Source: Planctomycetaceae bacterium
Lineage (GTDB): Bacteria > Planctomycetota > Planctomycetia > Pirellulales > Pirellulaceae
Assembly: GCA_027487485.1 (NCBI GenBank)
Contig: JAIYDN010000052.1
Location: forward strand, 1-64,000
Direction: 5' to 3'
Length of the DNA: 64,000 nucleotides
Part shown: positions 53,016 through 62,427 of the stretch, one piece after another
Layout of the letters: every line of letters begins with the position of its first letter
Numbering within the stretch: the first letter of the stretch is position 1
Notes under the pieces: model-generated
The model's input: the letters and a program-made list of their open reading frames with translations, nothing else
Databases searched by the model: none
Told to the model about the DNA's origin: nothing
Translations under genes and position numbers: made by a program

Positions 53016-53432
53016 ATGTCCAATCAGGTCCCGATGCAATTGTCGCGAATCATCATCAGCGACATCAGCGACAATCAGGTTATTTATCTCAAGGAAATCG
53101 ATGGCGATCGGCAATTTCCGATCTTGATTGGCTTGTTTGAGGCCTCCAGCATTGAACGTCGGGTCAAAGCGAATTCAGCTCCATCGCGGCCGTTGACTCA
53201 TGATTTGATTGTCAATATCGCGGAGGCCATGGGAGCCGAGGTGGAGTGTGTCGTGATTGCGGAGCTCGTCGACCAAACCTATTTTGCCCATCTTGTATTG
53301 AAGCGCGGCGACGAGACCATCAAGATCGATTCTCGACCCTCGGACGCCATTGCTGTGGCTGTGACATTCCAGCCAGCCCTTCCGATTTTTGTTGACGAAG
53401 AAGTGCTCGCTAAGGTTACGGGTAAATCATAA
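53016..53432 (+). CDS. Bifunctional nuclease-family protein (BFN, DUF151)
   Basis: A 138-residue protein with the whole BFN domain. SRIIISDISDNQVIYLKEID is followed by RQFPILIGLFEASSIERRVK, RPLTHDLIVNIAEAMGAEVE, then TYFAHLVLKRGDETIKIDSR and PSDAIAVAVTFQPALPIFVD, which is the DUF151 PSDA(I/L)A signature. Family members were reported to have RNase and DNase activity in plants. The function in planctomycetes is unknown. The TAA stop overlaps the ATG of the Hsp90-like gene by one base (TAATG), so translation is probably coupled. Confidence 0.9.
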   Translation: MSNQVPMQLSRIIISDISDNQVIYLKEIDGDRQFPILIGLFEASSIERRVKANSAPSRPLTHDLIVNIAEAMGAEVECVVIAELVDQTYFAHLVLKRGDETIKIDSRPSDAIAVAVTFQPALPIFVDEEVLAKVTGKS

Positions 53433-55303
53433 TGCAATCGGACGAGTCGCTTTCCTCGAAGGCGAAACGCATTCCCTTTAAAGTCGATATCGCTGGCGTT
53501 ATCGAAATCATGGGAACGTCGCTCTACAGTCACCCCAATACGCCGATTCGCGAGCTTCTTCAGAACGCTCACGATGCAATCATGCGGCGCCGCGCACGCG
53601 ATTTAACTTATCTCGGTCGTATTGACGTCATTCAAGACGCGAACGCTCGCACATTGACGTTTGTCGACGATGGAATTGGCCTGTCTTCCCAGGAAGCGGA
53701 AGATTACCTAGGAACGCTGGGGGCTGGGCTGACGGGACTAATGAAACGCGACACGACCGATGTGTTTGATGTTTCGATGCATTCGAACAAACGCGACGGG
53801 AGCAGCCTGATTGGCCAGTTCGGAATCGGGTTGTTTTCAGGATTTATGTTAGCCGACAAGATTATCGTGGAAAGCCTTCGTTACGAGGGGGAAGAAGCGG
53901 TGCGATGGGAGGCTGGCGCGGGCACTGACATTGAGTTGTCCGTGTCCCATCGAAAAACCGTTGGGACGTCGGTAACGATGGTTCTGAAGTCCAATTACGC
54001 CGTCTTTGCTGATGACGCAGAATTGGTCGAATCCGGCATTAAGCAGTATGCCGACTTTCTTCCAATTCCGATCCATTTGAATGGTGCGAGCGCTCGGTCG
54101 AATCTGATCCAAGCAGCATGGCTCGAACCAACGCCAGACAACGATGCCGTCGAAGAACAGATCGCCTCGTACTATGGCGAAACGCCCTTGGATGTTATTC
54201 CGATCGCCTTGGAAGCGCCCGTAGCAATCAAAGGAGCCTTGTATGTATCCCCCCAACGTACGCCTGGATTTGCAGACGATGCCACGATTGCGGTCAGTGT
54301 CCGCAGGATGGTCATTTCGCGTCACATTCGAGAGCTTGTTCCCGTTTGGGCTCCGTTCTTGCGTGGCGTGCTTGAGCTACCAAGCTGTTCCCCCACGTCC
54401 AATCGCGAAGATCTTGTACGAGATGCCGTATTTGATTCCGTGTGCGATTCGATCAACGAAGAAATCTATTTGCACTTTAGCGAACTGGCCATGCAGCAAC
54501 CGCATCGGTGGCAGTCCATCTTGCACTGGCATCGCTATACGTTTGCGGGAATGGCAATTCACGACGAACGGCTTCGTTCGTTGCTTCGCATCACCTACAA
54601 GTTTTTAACCTCCAGCGGCGAGTTGACCATTGCCGAGATTCTGGCAAGGAGCAAAGCGGATGCGTTGGTGGAAGATGAAGCGGATTTTGTCGTTTGGTAC
54701 AATGCGGATCGACGGCAAGAGTCTTGGCTAAATGATTTTTTCTCGCACAGTCCAACTCCATGCATTCATACGTTAAGGAGTTTCGAAGAGACACTGTTGG
54801 CCTCCATTCTGAGCGAAATGCCCAATTTTCAAGTGGACCTGCGTGCGGCGAGTCCTTCCTCTTTGAATTTTTGCGAATCGATTCTTGGCATGGAGGATAA
54901 ATCCGAAGTTCCGCGAGACTGGGAGGTCTTTTTCGATGCGCTGGATTCGAATGTGTTCATCGCTTCCACGTCGAGCAAGCAACCTGTGTTTGCCTTTGTG
55001 AATGAGCGATACGAACTTTCGAAGACCTTCGATGAACTGCGAGAAAATGGCGAGCTTCCGAAAGGGTTTCAGCGACTCATCGATCAGCATTTCCAAAGAA
55101 GCCCGCTCGGTAAGAACGAGATCATTCTCAATCGAAGCCATCGATTGGTGCGAAAGGCGTTGGAGCTTGGGTCCAAAAGTTCTTTGTCCCATGTCCTGCG
55201 ACTGCTGGTGACGACCGCCTTAAGCAAAGCCGGCGCAAGGCTCCACACGGATGCCCAGTCCCTTCAGGCCACGGATTTAGAGGCAATTGCAGACTCGCTT
55301 TAA
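53432..55303 (+). CDS. Divergent Hsp90/HtpG-type GHKL ATPase chaperone
   Basis: A 623-residue protein, the usual length of HtpG. The GHKL ATPase domain has TPIRELLQNAHDAIMRRRAR (catalytic Glu and Mg-binding Asn), LTFVDDGIGLSSQEAEDYLG, LGTLGAGLTGLMKRD and LIGQFGIGLFSGFMLADKI. The middle domain keeps GALYVSPQRTPGFADD, RRMVISRHIRELVPVWAPFL and LPSCSPTSNREDLVRDAVFD. The C-terminal part is divergent and still ends with a dimerisation-like helix. It belongs to the variant group found outside proteobacteria. It is coupled to the upstream nuclease gene, and a C25 protease gene follows 167 bp downstream. Confidence 0.9.
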   Translation: MQSDESLSSKAKRIPFKVDIAGVIEIMGTSLYSHPNTPIRELLQNAHDAIMRRRARDLTYLGRIDVIQDANARTLTFVDDGIGLSSQEAEDYLGTLGAGLTGLMKRDTTDVFDVSMHSNKRDGSSLIGQFGIGLFSGFMLADKIIVESLRYEGEEAVRWEAGAGTDIELSVSHRKTVGTSVTMVLKSNYAVFADDAELVESGIKQYADFLPIPIHLNGASARSNLIQAAWLEPTPDNDAVEEQIASYYGETPLDVIPIALEAPVAIKGALYVSPQRTPGFADDATIAVSVRRMVISRHIRELVPVWAPFLRGVLELPSCSPTSNREDLVRDAVFDSVCDSINEEIYLHFSELAMQQPHRWQSILHWHRYTFAGMAIHDERLRSLLRITYKFLTSSGELTIAEILARSKADALVEDEADFVVWYNADRRQESWLNDFFSHSPTPCIHTLRSFEETLLASILSEMPNFQVDLRAASPSSLNFCESILGMEDKSEVPRDWEVFFDALDSNVFIASTSSKQPVFAFVNERYELSKTFDELRENGELPKGFQRLIDQHFQRSPLGKNEIILNRSHRLVRKALELGSKSSLSHVLRLLVTTALSKAGARLHTDAQSLQATDLEAIADSL

Positions 55304-55470
55304 GATGTCTTTGAGGGCTGAAGCTTCGTGGTAAGGCAGCCCGCCACTTTCCGACCCGGATGACGCCCACTTTTTTGACTGGATCGATTGCAATTCCCGA
55401 CATTGCGAATGAAGCGCCCGACGGTTATTGTGACATCATCAAGTTCGGAGAACACAACCTGAGGCGACCC

Positions 55471-57156
55471 ATGCAAGGATGGATATTGATAGCAATCAAC
55501 GCAAAGCTCTTTTTGATCGCGGTTTTGTGCCTAGCTGGCCAATCTTTTGGATATGAACCCACACGTTCCGTGATTGTCGTTCGTCCCAAGGCTTGGAGCG
55601 CTTCGATCCAAGAATGGGCCAATTATCGCAAGTCCGAATACGAAATCATCGAAGTGGATTCGATCGAGTCCCCGTACGATCTTAGACAAAAGGTATTGAA
55701 TGCGGTGAGAACGGCCAAGCATCCTGCAACCGCCGTGTTGCTTTGTGGAGACGTTGCCAATGCAAAGAAAACACAATTGGGCAATCTTGTGCTCGAACCT
55801 ATCACGCCCACTTTTGAGATACCGACACGTGTGAAGCTGGGGCCTTACGTTACCCCGACATTAGCGACGGACAGCTTCTATGGGGACTTGGACGATGATG
55901 AATGTCCGGATCTGTCGGTGGGTCGATTGCCGGCTAAAGACCCTAAGGACCTAGCAAGAATGTTGAGGCGAAGTCTTGAATATGAGCAATCGTCTTCGAT
56001 GGGTCCATGGCGCGATCGGATTCATGCGACTGCAGGTGTAGGCGGATTTGGAATGGTTGCTGACACCGCCATTGAAACCGTGACACGGAGACTTTTTTCG
56101 GAAGGGATTCCCGACCGCTTTCAATTGCAAATGACCTTTGCGAGTCTCAGCAGTCCGTATTGCCCGCCGCCGCAGGAGCTATCTCAAACAATGATTCGAG
56201 AGTTGAATGAAGGCGGATTGTTTTGGGTTTACATTGGTCATGGTAATGTGAATTGCTTGGACGACATGATCGTAGGGGGTTCGGAGTTTCCGATCTGTAC
56301 TTCGGAACATGTGCCACAGATTCAAATCCCGCACGGCCAGCCCATTGCGGTCATGCTAGCCTGTTTTACAGGCGCGTTTGATGCGAAGGTCGATTGCTTT
56401 GCTGAAATGCTTTTGGCAAAGAACGATGGTCCAATCGCGGTGATTGCCGGGTCGAGGGTCACCATGCCGTATGGAATGAGCCAGATTGCGACTGAAATGA
56501 TGGATGGCTGTTTTGTTGACAAGATTGAAACGATTGGCGAAATCTTGCTCAAAGCGAACCGCAACGTCTGGAATCAAGGGTCACAGGCGAAATCTTCCGA
56601 AGGTTCGGAGTCGGAGTCGGGATCGATGGAAAAGCGATTGCGAGATCGACAAAAAGGGCTGATGGAAGGGATGGCGTTGGCTTTGAGCCCCGAAGGGCAT
56701 AGTTTGGTTGAAGAGCGCCGGGAGCATGTTCGGTTGATGAACTTGCTTGGCGATCCACTTTTACGAATTCGCCAGCCGAAAGAAATTACCCTTCGTGTTG
56801 GCGATCAGTTTTCTGCGGGGCAAGTCGTAACCGTCGATGGGGATTCGCCTCTTGCAGGTACGCTTTCGGTGGAGTTGGCTATGACGCGAGACCGGTTGCC
56901 AAAAGGAATCAAGCCGATTGAACGTTACGACAATTCTGAGTCGGTACGCGATGCTATGCGAGCGACCTACGACACGGCAAGCGACCTTGTTTTGTGGAGG
57001 ACCGAAAAAAAGATTGCGTCCGGAAGCTTCTCGGTCGATTTACCGTTGCCGTCCGACATTCGCGGCAAGTATGTGATTCGAGTCTTTGTTTACGGTGATC
57101 AAGATTGGGCAACAGGCTCGCAAAGGATTAAGATACTCAAATCGAAAGCTCCTTAG
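55471..57156 (+). CDS. Peptidase C25 (gingipain-type) family protein, exported
   Basis: About 561 residues from the ATG at 55471, which begins a signal peptide (AKLFLIAVLCLAGQSFG) and has GAGG upstream. The C25 fold is evident: AVLLCGDVANAKKTQL, LATDSFYGDLDDDECPDLSV, GRLPAKDPKDLARMLRR, the catalytic His in FWVYIGHGNVNCLDD and the catalytic Cys in AVMLACFTGAFDAK. A C-terminal beta domain follows (LAGTLSVELAMTRDRLPKGI; IRGKYVIRVFVYGDQDWATG). Gingipains are Cys proteases of Bacteroidetes. Planctomycetes carry related forms with unknown targets. The frame opens at 55360 but the preceding 37 codons precede the signal. Confidence 0.88.
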   Translation: MQGWILIAINAKLFLIAVLCLAGQSFGYEPTRSVIVVRPKAWSASIQEWANYRKSEYEIIEVDSIESPYDLRQKVLNAVRTAKHPATAVLLCGDVANAKKTQLGNLVLEPITPTFEIPTRVKLGPYVTPTLATDSFYGDLDDDECPDLSVGRLPAKDPKDLARMLRRSLEYEQSSSMGPWRDRIHATAGVGGFGMVADTAIETVTRRLFSEGIPDRFQLQMTFASLSSPYCPPPQELSQTMIRELNEGGLFWVYIGHGNVNCLDDMIVGGSEFPICTSEHVPQIQIPHGQPIAVMLACFTGAFDAKVDCFAEMLLAKNDGPIAVIAGSRVTMPYGMSQIATEMMDGCFVDKIETIGEILLKANRNVWNQGSQAKSSEGSESESGSMEKRLRDRQKGLMEGMALALSPEGHSLVEERREHVRLMNLLGDPLLRIRQPKEITLRVGDQFSAGQVVTVDGDSPLAGTLSVELAMTRDRLPKGIKPIERYDNSESVRDAMRATYDTASDLVLWRTEKKIASGSFSVDLPLPSDIRGKYVIRVFVYGDQDWATGSQRIKILKSKAP

Positions 57157-57192
57157 CGCCTTCGGTTTCTTCAACCGTTCAGATCGTATTCC

Positions 57193-57999
57193 ATGCCCAT
57201 TCATCGATTTCAAGATCTTAGTTCCAGGCGGCTCGATCCGTACCGCAACTTACGAACCACCAATCTAACTCGATTGAGTGGCCAGTTTATTGCGGAAAGC
57301 AAGCCACTGGTGAAGCGGTTGGTCGACAGCGGACTGCGGATCGACTCGTTCTTGATTGATGAAAAGTATCTCGATGAAGCCATCGAGTGGCTTCCGGGAG
57401 AGACCGATCTTTTTGTGGTGCCGGGGGCTTTGGTGTCCGAGCTCATTGGTTTTTCGTTCCACCGTGGCTATTTGGCATGTGGGATTCGGTCACCCTTGTT
57501 GATGCCGACCCCAGAAGTCTGGCAGGCCAATCCGGACTGGATGGGTGTGATGTTGATTGGCGTGCAAGATCCAGAAAACATGGGCTCTATTTTCCGGACC
57601 TGTGCCGCCTTGGGGATTTCCGAGGTTTTGATTGGGCCCGAGTGTGTGGATCCGTTCGCCCGCCGTGTCTTGCGGGTATCGATGGGCAACGCGTTCAAAC
57701 TGAAATTGTTTGATGGAACCGGCATGCTACCGCTGATTGAAGCCTGCAATGCAAAAGGGATAGAGTCCATCGCAGCAAGTCTGGAGGACCCGAGTCAAGA
57801 ATTAAGCAGCTTTTCGGTTGCGGGCCCGACCCTGGTCTTATTTGGCAACGAGGCGCACGGTTTGCCGCCCCAGGTCCAGGCGGTTGTCTCGCGACGAGTT
57901 CGAATCGATATGGAACTGGGAACCGACTCCCTCAATGTGAGCGTTGCGGCCGGAATTATCCTTCACAATCTTCGACGGGGCTGCTACAGGAAATCGTAA
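57193..57999 (+). CDS. TrmH/SpoU-type 2'-O-ribose RNA methyltransferase
   Basis: A 268-residue SPOUT methyltransferase that modifies rRNA or tRNA. The N-terminal substrate-binding part (LTRLSGQFIAESKPLVKRLV) is followed by the knot domain. Motif 1 is VQDPENMGSIFRTCAALGI, motif 2 is VLFGNEAHGLPPQV, and motif 3 is DSLNVSVAAGIILHNLRRG. The target nucleoside (RlmB-, TrmH- or TsnR-like) cannot be assigned from sequence. It starts 36 bp after the C25 protease gene, and the PP2C gene follows 89 bp downstream. Confidence 0.92.
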   Translation: MPIHRFQDLSSRRLDPYRNLRTTNLTRLSGQFIAESKPLVKRLVDSGLRIDSFLIDEKYLDEAIEWLPGETDLFVVPGALVSELIGFSFHRGYLACGIRSPLLMPTPEVWQANPDWMGVMLIGVQDPENMGSIFRTCAALGISEVLIGPECVDPFARRVLRVSMGNAFKLKLFDGTGMLPLIEACNAKGIESIAASLEDPSQELSSFSVAGPTLVLFGNEAHGLPPQVQAVVSRRVRIDMELGTDSLNVSVAAGIILHNLRRGCYRKS

Positions 58000-58088
58000 A
58001 TCCGCCTGCCGACTCGCTCAAAAATGGAGTAAACTAGCAGGTTCTCCCATCACGATCCTAGGCCTAGCCGCTGTCAGACTAATCTACT

Positions 58089-59390
58089 TTGTCCGAGACA
58101 AATCCCCACCCTTCGAAATCCATTCAAGATGCTTTCTCGGTAGCATCCGCGACGCACGTCGGAATGCGCCGTCGCAACAACCAAGATAGCTTTGCAGTAA
58201 TTCAATCGGAAGACGAATCCGCCTGGCAACGCAATGGACATTTGCTGATTGTAGCGGATGGGATGGGTGCTCACGCTGCGGGTGAACTTGCCAGCAGGTT
58301 GTCCGTCGAATTGATCCCTCATCATTTTGGCAAGTTAAATCGAGGCGTACCATCCGAAGCGCTTCAGCGGGCCCTGGTCGAAACCAACTCCGAGATCTTC
58401 CGTCGGGGGCAAGCCAACCCCGAATTTCGAAGCATGGGAACCACGACGTGCGCCCTTGGGATTTTCCCTGAAGGGGCTGTTATTGCGCACGTGGGAGACA
58501 GCCGTGTCTATCGTCTACGAGGGCAGGTTTTTGAACAGCTAACCTTCGATCATTCGCTCGTTTGGGAAATGCAAGCTTCCGGGGATATGAGCGAAGAGGC
58601 GATCCAGAACAATGCTATTCCCAAGAATGTGATCACTCGGTCCCTTGGCCCGAATGCATCGGTCGCTGTTGATTTGGAAGGCCCATTCCCGCTCAAGAAT
58701 GGCGACAAGTACTTGATTTGCAGCGATGGGCTCAGCGGCCAACTAACCGATGAAGAAATTGGAGTGCTTCTTCAAGTGCTCGATCTGCAGTTGGCGGTGG
58801 ATACGATGGTTCATTTGGCGAACTTGCGTGGCGGACCTGACAACATTACGGTCGTTGTAGGTCAGGTGATCGATGAGACTCGATTGCGAACCAGCGACAC
58901 CCCGGAAAAGAACACGAACTTCGTCGCGCCATCGTATCCAGTTGCCTTCGGTGTCGTCACTGCAATCTGCTTTTTGACTTGCGTGGTTATGCTCTTGTTG
59001 GGTCAGATTCCAATCGCACTTCTTGCTGCTGGCGCTGCAGCCATCGCGTTTGCAACAGGCTGGTTTAAGTACCAAGCACTCCGCACCCAGGAAGTTCATT
59101 CCGACCAATACGGCAAGGCCCCTTATCGTAAATGCACTTGCAAACCGGACGTAACTTTCGCGTCGAAACTTGCCAATGTGATCGAAGAACTGAACGATTG
59201 GGTCCGAGAAAACGATTGGAAAATTAATCTTCCCGCTATTGAAGAGCATAGCTCGAGAGCTTCTGCCGCGATTTCATCGAAAAACTATGCGGAAGCCATT
59301 CGAAACTTTGCGCAGGTCATTTCACTGACCATGGCCGAAGTGCGGCGCACTCAAAAGGAGAAGCCCGGCGACTCGAATGTCGAACTTTAG
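58089..59390 (+). CDS. PP2C-family Ser/Thr phosphatase with membrane anchor
   Basis: A 433-residue protein. The first start codon that includes the PP2C N-terminal motif is TTG at 58089; no ATG or GTG lies in a better place before GMRRRNNQDSFAVIQ. The metal motifs are LLIVADGMGAHAAGELASRL, TTTCALGIFPEGAVIAHVGD and YLICSDGLSGQLTDEE, with GGPDNITVVVGQV at the end of the domain. Two hydrophobic helices follow (VVTAICFLTCVVMLLLG; ALLAAGAAAIAFATGWF) and then about 100 residues of helical cytoplasmic or periplasmic tail. It likely reverses Ser/Thr kinase signals at the membrane. The substrate and partner kinase are not in the window. Confidence 0.9.
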   Translation: MSETNPHPSKSIQDAFSVASATHVGMRRRNNQDSFAVIQSEDESAWQRNGHLLIVADGMGAHAAGELASRLSVELIPHHFGKLNRGVPSEALQRALVETNSEIFRRGQANPEFRSMGTTTCALGIFPEGAVIAHVGDSRVYRLRGQVFEQLTFDHSLVWEMQASGDMSEEAIQNNAIPKNVITRSLGPNASVAVDLEGPFPLKNGDKYLICSDGLSGQLTDEEIGVLLQVLDLQLAVDTMVHLANLRGGPDNITVVVGQVIDETRLRTSDTPEKNTNFVAPSYPVAFGVVTAICFLTCVVMLLLGQIPIALLAAGAAAIAFATGWFKYQALRTQEVHSDQYGKAPYRKCTCKPDVTFASKLANVIEELNDWVRENDWKINLPAIEEHSSRASAAISSKNYAEAIRNFAQVISLTMAEVRRTQKEKPGDSNVEL

Positions 59391-59417
59391 TTTTTTCTAC
59401 TCCGATCCAAGTTAACC

Positions 59418-60722
59418 ATGACACATCAGGCCGAAATCATCTCCATTGGAGACGAACTCACCAGCGGTCAAAGACTCGACACCAACAGCAAGTGGCTCAG
59501 CGAACAACTGGGATTGCTAGGTGTAAAAACAGCGTTCCATACAACCGTCGGCGATAGCATGGCCGATAACATCGATGCGTTTCGCACCGCATCGCGGCGG
59601 GCTGACGTTGTCATCGCAAGCGGTGGACTTGGGCCAACCGCCGACGACCTAACCCGCGAAGCGGTCGCTCAAGCCTTTGGCGTAGAGCTTGAATTGCGGG
59701 AAGAAGCGTTACAGCATATCGAGTCGTTATTCGCGATGCGAAAAAGACCTATGCCTGAACGCAATCGATCGCAAGCCATGTTTCCGGTGGGGGCTCGCAT
59801 TGTCGACAACCCGCACGGAACAGCGCCTGGAATTGATTTCTGTCCGTCGTTGGATCTTTATCCTCAAGGACGGCCCAGCCGCATTTTTGCCTTGCCAGGT
59901 GTGCCCGCCGAAATGATGCAAATGTTCTCGGCAGTTGTCCGGCCTAGGCTCATGCAAGAAATGGGGATCGGCAAAAAGCGTTGGATGTTTCATAGTCTCA
60001 AGGTATTTGGGATCGGTGAAAGCGACGTTGAAAAGCTGCTCCCGGATCTGATTGCCAGGGACCGGGATCCCGTTGTTGGTATCACCGTCTCCAAAGCAAC
60101 CATCACGTTGCGCATTGCTGCATTGTGCGCGGACGAGGCCGAATTTCGGTCCAAAATCCAGCCAACCGTTGACGAGATTCACGCTCAGCTTGGCTTACTG
60201 GTCTTTGGTGAAGGTGAGATCGATTTGCACGATGCCACGACCGAGCTTTTGAAGGATAAGAAAAAGTCACTTGGTTTGATTGAGATAGGGTCGGGTGCTT
60301 GGATTCAACAATGCTTGGCTCCCCTCTCAGAAAGTCGCTGTTTCGGATTGCAGGTATCAAGTTGGCTACCTGCGATAGAAAGCCTTGCGTCGTTCATTCC
60401 TTCTGGTTTTGAAGCAACTCGAAATGATCCCCCTGAATCATTGGTCAACGACGATGTAGTCAAGCTCGCGAATGCGGCCGAAATCATTCGGCGGCATCAC
60501 GATCTGGATCTATGTCTTGCAGCTGGTGTTTACCCCGCCAAATCAGAGATTCAAGCTGCACAAAGCCTTCCAGCATGCGATATTACGTTTGCTCTCGCTA
60601 GAAGAGATAAGAGTGTCATTCATACGCGCACAACGCTTGGGGCTCATCCCGATGTGCTATACCACCGGCTTGCTAAAGCGGGCTTGAACTTTCTTCGGTT
60701 AGAGATGCTTCGCAATGGTTAA
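59418..60722 (+). CDS. cinA: CinA-family protein with degenerate C-terminal amidase domain
   Basis: A 434-residue protein. The N-terminal CinA/MoeA-like domain is intact: AEIISIGDELTSGQRLDTNS, ADVVIASGGLGPTADDLTRE, RKRPMPERNRSQAMFPVGAR, HGTAPGIDF and FALPGVPAEMMQMFSAVVRP. The middle domain (KVFGIGESDVEKLLPDLI) follows. The C-terminal region should carry the NMN-amidase motif TAESCTGG, but reads LGLIEIGSGAWIQQCLAPLS, so the catalytic Ser and GG are lost although the overall length fits. It may keep ADP-ribose pyrophosphatase activity and lack deamidation. It overlaps the Rieske gene by 8 bases. Confidence 0.88.
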   Translation: MTHQAEIISIGDELTSGQRLDTNSKWLSEQLGLLGVKTAFHTTVGDSMADNIDAFRTASRRADVVIASGGLGPTADDLTREAVAQAFGVELELREEALQHIESLFAMRKRPMPERNRSQAMFPVGARIVDNPHGTAPGIDFCPSLDLYPQGRPSRIFALPGVPAEMMQMFSAVVRPRLMQEMGIGKKRWMFHSLKVFGIGESDVEKLLPDLIARDRDPVVGITVSKATITLRIAALCADEAEFRSKIQPTVDEIHAQLGLLVFGEGEIDLHDATTELLKDKKKSLGLIEIGSGAWIQQCLAPLSESRCFGLQVSSWLPAIESLASFIPSGFEATRNDPPESLVNDDVVKLANAAEIIRRHHDLDLCLAAGVYPAKSEIQAAQSLPACDITFALARRDKSVIHTRTTLGAHPDVLYHRLAKAGLNFLRLEMLRNG

Positions 60723-61029
60723 GAAAGTTATTGTCGCCAAGACGAGCGACATTCCTGTTAACGAGGCACGCGCGTTCCCCGTCGGGGATCGGATGATCGC
60801 CATCTTCAATCAAGGCGATAAGTTTCTAGCCATGGATGACTTTTGTCCTCATATGGGAGCATCCCTTGCTGGCGGTTGGATTGATGGTTGCACCGTGTCT
60901 TGCCCTTGGCACGCGTGGCGATTTTCGCTGACGGATGGCACCTGGCTGGACAATCCTAAAATCAAGTTAGATATCTTTGCAGTGTCTGTGGAGGGTGACG
61001 ATATTCACGTGGAATTGCCCGATGAATAG
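60715..61029 (+). CDS. Rieske-type [2Fe-2S] ferredoxin-like protein
   Basis: A 104-residue NirD/Rieske-fold protein. The cluster-binding motifs are DDFCPHMGASLAGG (C-x-H) and SCPWHAWRFSLTDG (C-x2-H), spaced as expected, then DGTWLDNPKIKLDIF. It binds one [2Fe-2S] cluster and probably moves electrons to an oxygenase or reductase not encoded here. No transmembrane helix is present, so it is cytoplasmic. It overlaps cinA by 8 bases and bioA by 8 bases (ATGAATAG region), so all three are likely translated together, an unusual grouping. Confidence 0.92.
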   Translation: MVKKVIVAKTSDIPVNEARAFPVGDRMIAIFNQGDKFLAMDDFCPHMGASLAGGWIDGCTVSCPWHAWRFSLTDGTWLDNPKIKLDIFAVSVEGDDIHVELPDE

Positions 61030-62377
61030 TCCAAGCACGGATTGCCTTTCGGCTTCAGAACTGCGATCGCTGGACAAGCAAATTGTTTGGCATGCGTTTT
61101 CACAAATGCAAGAATACGATGGTCTCATCATCGACCATGCGCAAGGCTGCTGGCTGACCGATGTGGATGGACGACGGTATCTGGATGGCGCAAGTTCGAT
61201 GTGGTGCAACATCCACGGACACCGACACGCTCATATCGACAAGGCGATTCGCAACCAGCTCGACCAAGTCGCTCACGTGACCAACCTTGGGATGAGCCAT
61301 CCGACTACGATCACTCTAGCAAAAAGATTAACCGAACTGTCTCCGGCAGGGTTGAGGCACGTTTTCTTTTCAGGGGATGGGGCGTCTGCGGTTGAAGTCG
61401 CGATGAAGCTTGCGTTTCAATTTTGGCGGCAATGCGAGAACCCGCAAAGGAAGCGGACCAAGTTTCTTGCGCTAGGTCAAGCTTACCACGGTGATACCCT
61501 GGGAACAGTCAGCGTGGGGGGCGTTTCCCGGTTCCATTCGATGTTCCAACCGCTGTTGTTTCCCGTGCTGCGAGGGCCATGCCCTGATCCCTATCGCCTA
61601 CCGCCCGAAATCGATTCTGCGGACGCAGCAGCCTTCTACTTGAATCAATATCGAGAGCTTTTCGAACAGAATGCCGACGAACTAGTCGCAATGATTGTAG
61701 AACCTATCGTTCAAGGGGCGGCCGGAGTCGTCGTACACCCACGCGGTTTTCTGCAAGGTCTCCAGTCCCTTTGTGAACAGTACGATTGTTTGCTTATAGC
61801 CGACGAAGTAGCGGTTGGGATGGGGCGGACAGGAACCATGTTTGCTTGCGAGCACGAGCAGGTTTCGCCGGACTTTTTATGCTTGGGAAAAGGGCTTACG
61901 GGCGGTTACTTGCCCATGAGTGCGACGCTCACCAGCAGCCGAATTTGGAATGCCTTTTTAGGGCGGCACGAGGACCTGCGAACGTTCTTTCACGGCCACA
62001 CATACGGAGGCAATCCATTGTGTGCAGCCGCCGCCCATGCAACGCTCGATTTATTTGAAATGGAGCAAACGCTTCTTGGTATTCCGCTAAAGCGAGCAAG
62101 GATGCAAGGCTGGCTGGAGCGATTTCAAGAACATCCGGATGTAGGTGATGTACGCTCTTGTGGGCTAATGGCGGCAATCGAACTAGTTCAAGATAAGCAA
62201 ACCAAAACAGCGCATCCCTGGCAGCAACAACGATCGGGAAAGGTGTGCAAACGCGTTCTTGAAAAAGGGGTGTGGCTGCGACCGCTCGGGAATGTGATTC
62301 CGATCATCCCCCCTCTTAGTATCAGCGAACAAGAAATCGATATCTTGATGGCTTCTATCGAATACGGGCTGGGTTAA
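61022..62377 (+). CDS. bioA: Adenosylmethionine-8-amino-7-oxononanoate aminotransferase BioA
   Basis: A 451-residue class III PLP aminotransferase of biotin synthesis. The start MNSPSTDCLSASELRSLDKQ follows the Rieske overlap. Motifs include IVWHAFSQMQEYDGLIIDHA, the substrate part GASSMWCNIHGHRHAHIDKA, HVFFSGDGASAVEVAMKLAF, YHGDTLGTVSVGGVSRFHSM, LLIADEVAVGMGRTGTMFAC (Asp for PLP N1) and FLCLGKGLTGGYLPMSATL (Schiff-base Lys). HGHTYGGNPLCAAAAHATLD finishes the active site. Other bio genes are not in this window. It converges with the DAHP synthase gene. Confidence 0.95.
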   Translation: MNSPSTDCLSASELRSLDKQIVWHAFSQMQEYDGLIIDHAQGCWLTDVDGRRYLDGASSMWCNIHGHRHAHIDKAIRNQLDQVAHVTNLGMSHPTTITLAKRLTELSPAGLRHVFFSGDGASAVEVAMKLAFQFWRQCENPQRKRTKFLALGQAYHGDTLGTVSVGGVSRFHSMFQPLLFPVLRGPCPDPYRLPPEIDSADAAAFYLNQYRELFEQNADELVAMIVEPIVQGAAGVVVHPRGFLQGLQSLCEQYDCLLIADEVAVGMGRTGTMFACEHEQVSPDFLCLGKGLTGGYLPMSATLTSSRIWNAFLGRHEDLRTFFHGHTYGGNPLCAAAAHATLDLFEMEQTLLGIPLKRARMQGWLERFQEHPDVGDVRSCGLMAAIELVQDKQTKTAHPWQQQRSGKVCKRVLEKGVWLRPLGNVIPIIPPLSISEQEIDILMASIEYGLG

Positions 62378-62427
62378 CAACCGAAAACAGGGACGAGCCT
62401 TCGGTTCCATTTTTCGGTGACGTCGTA

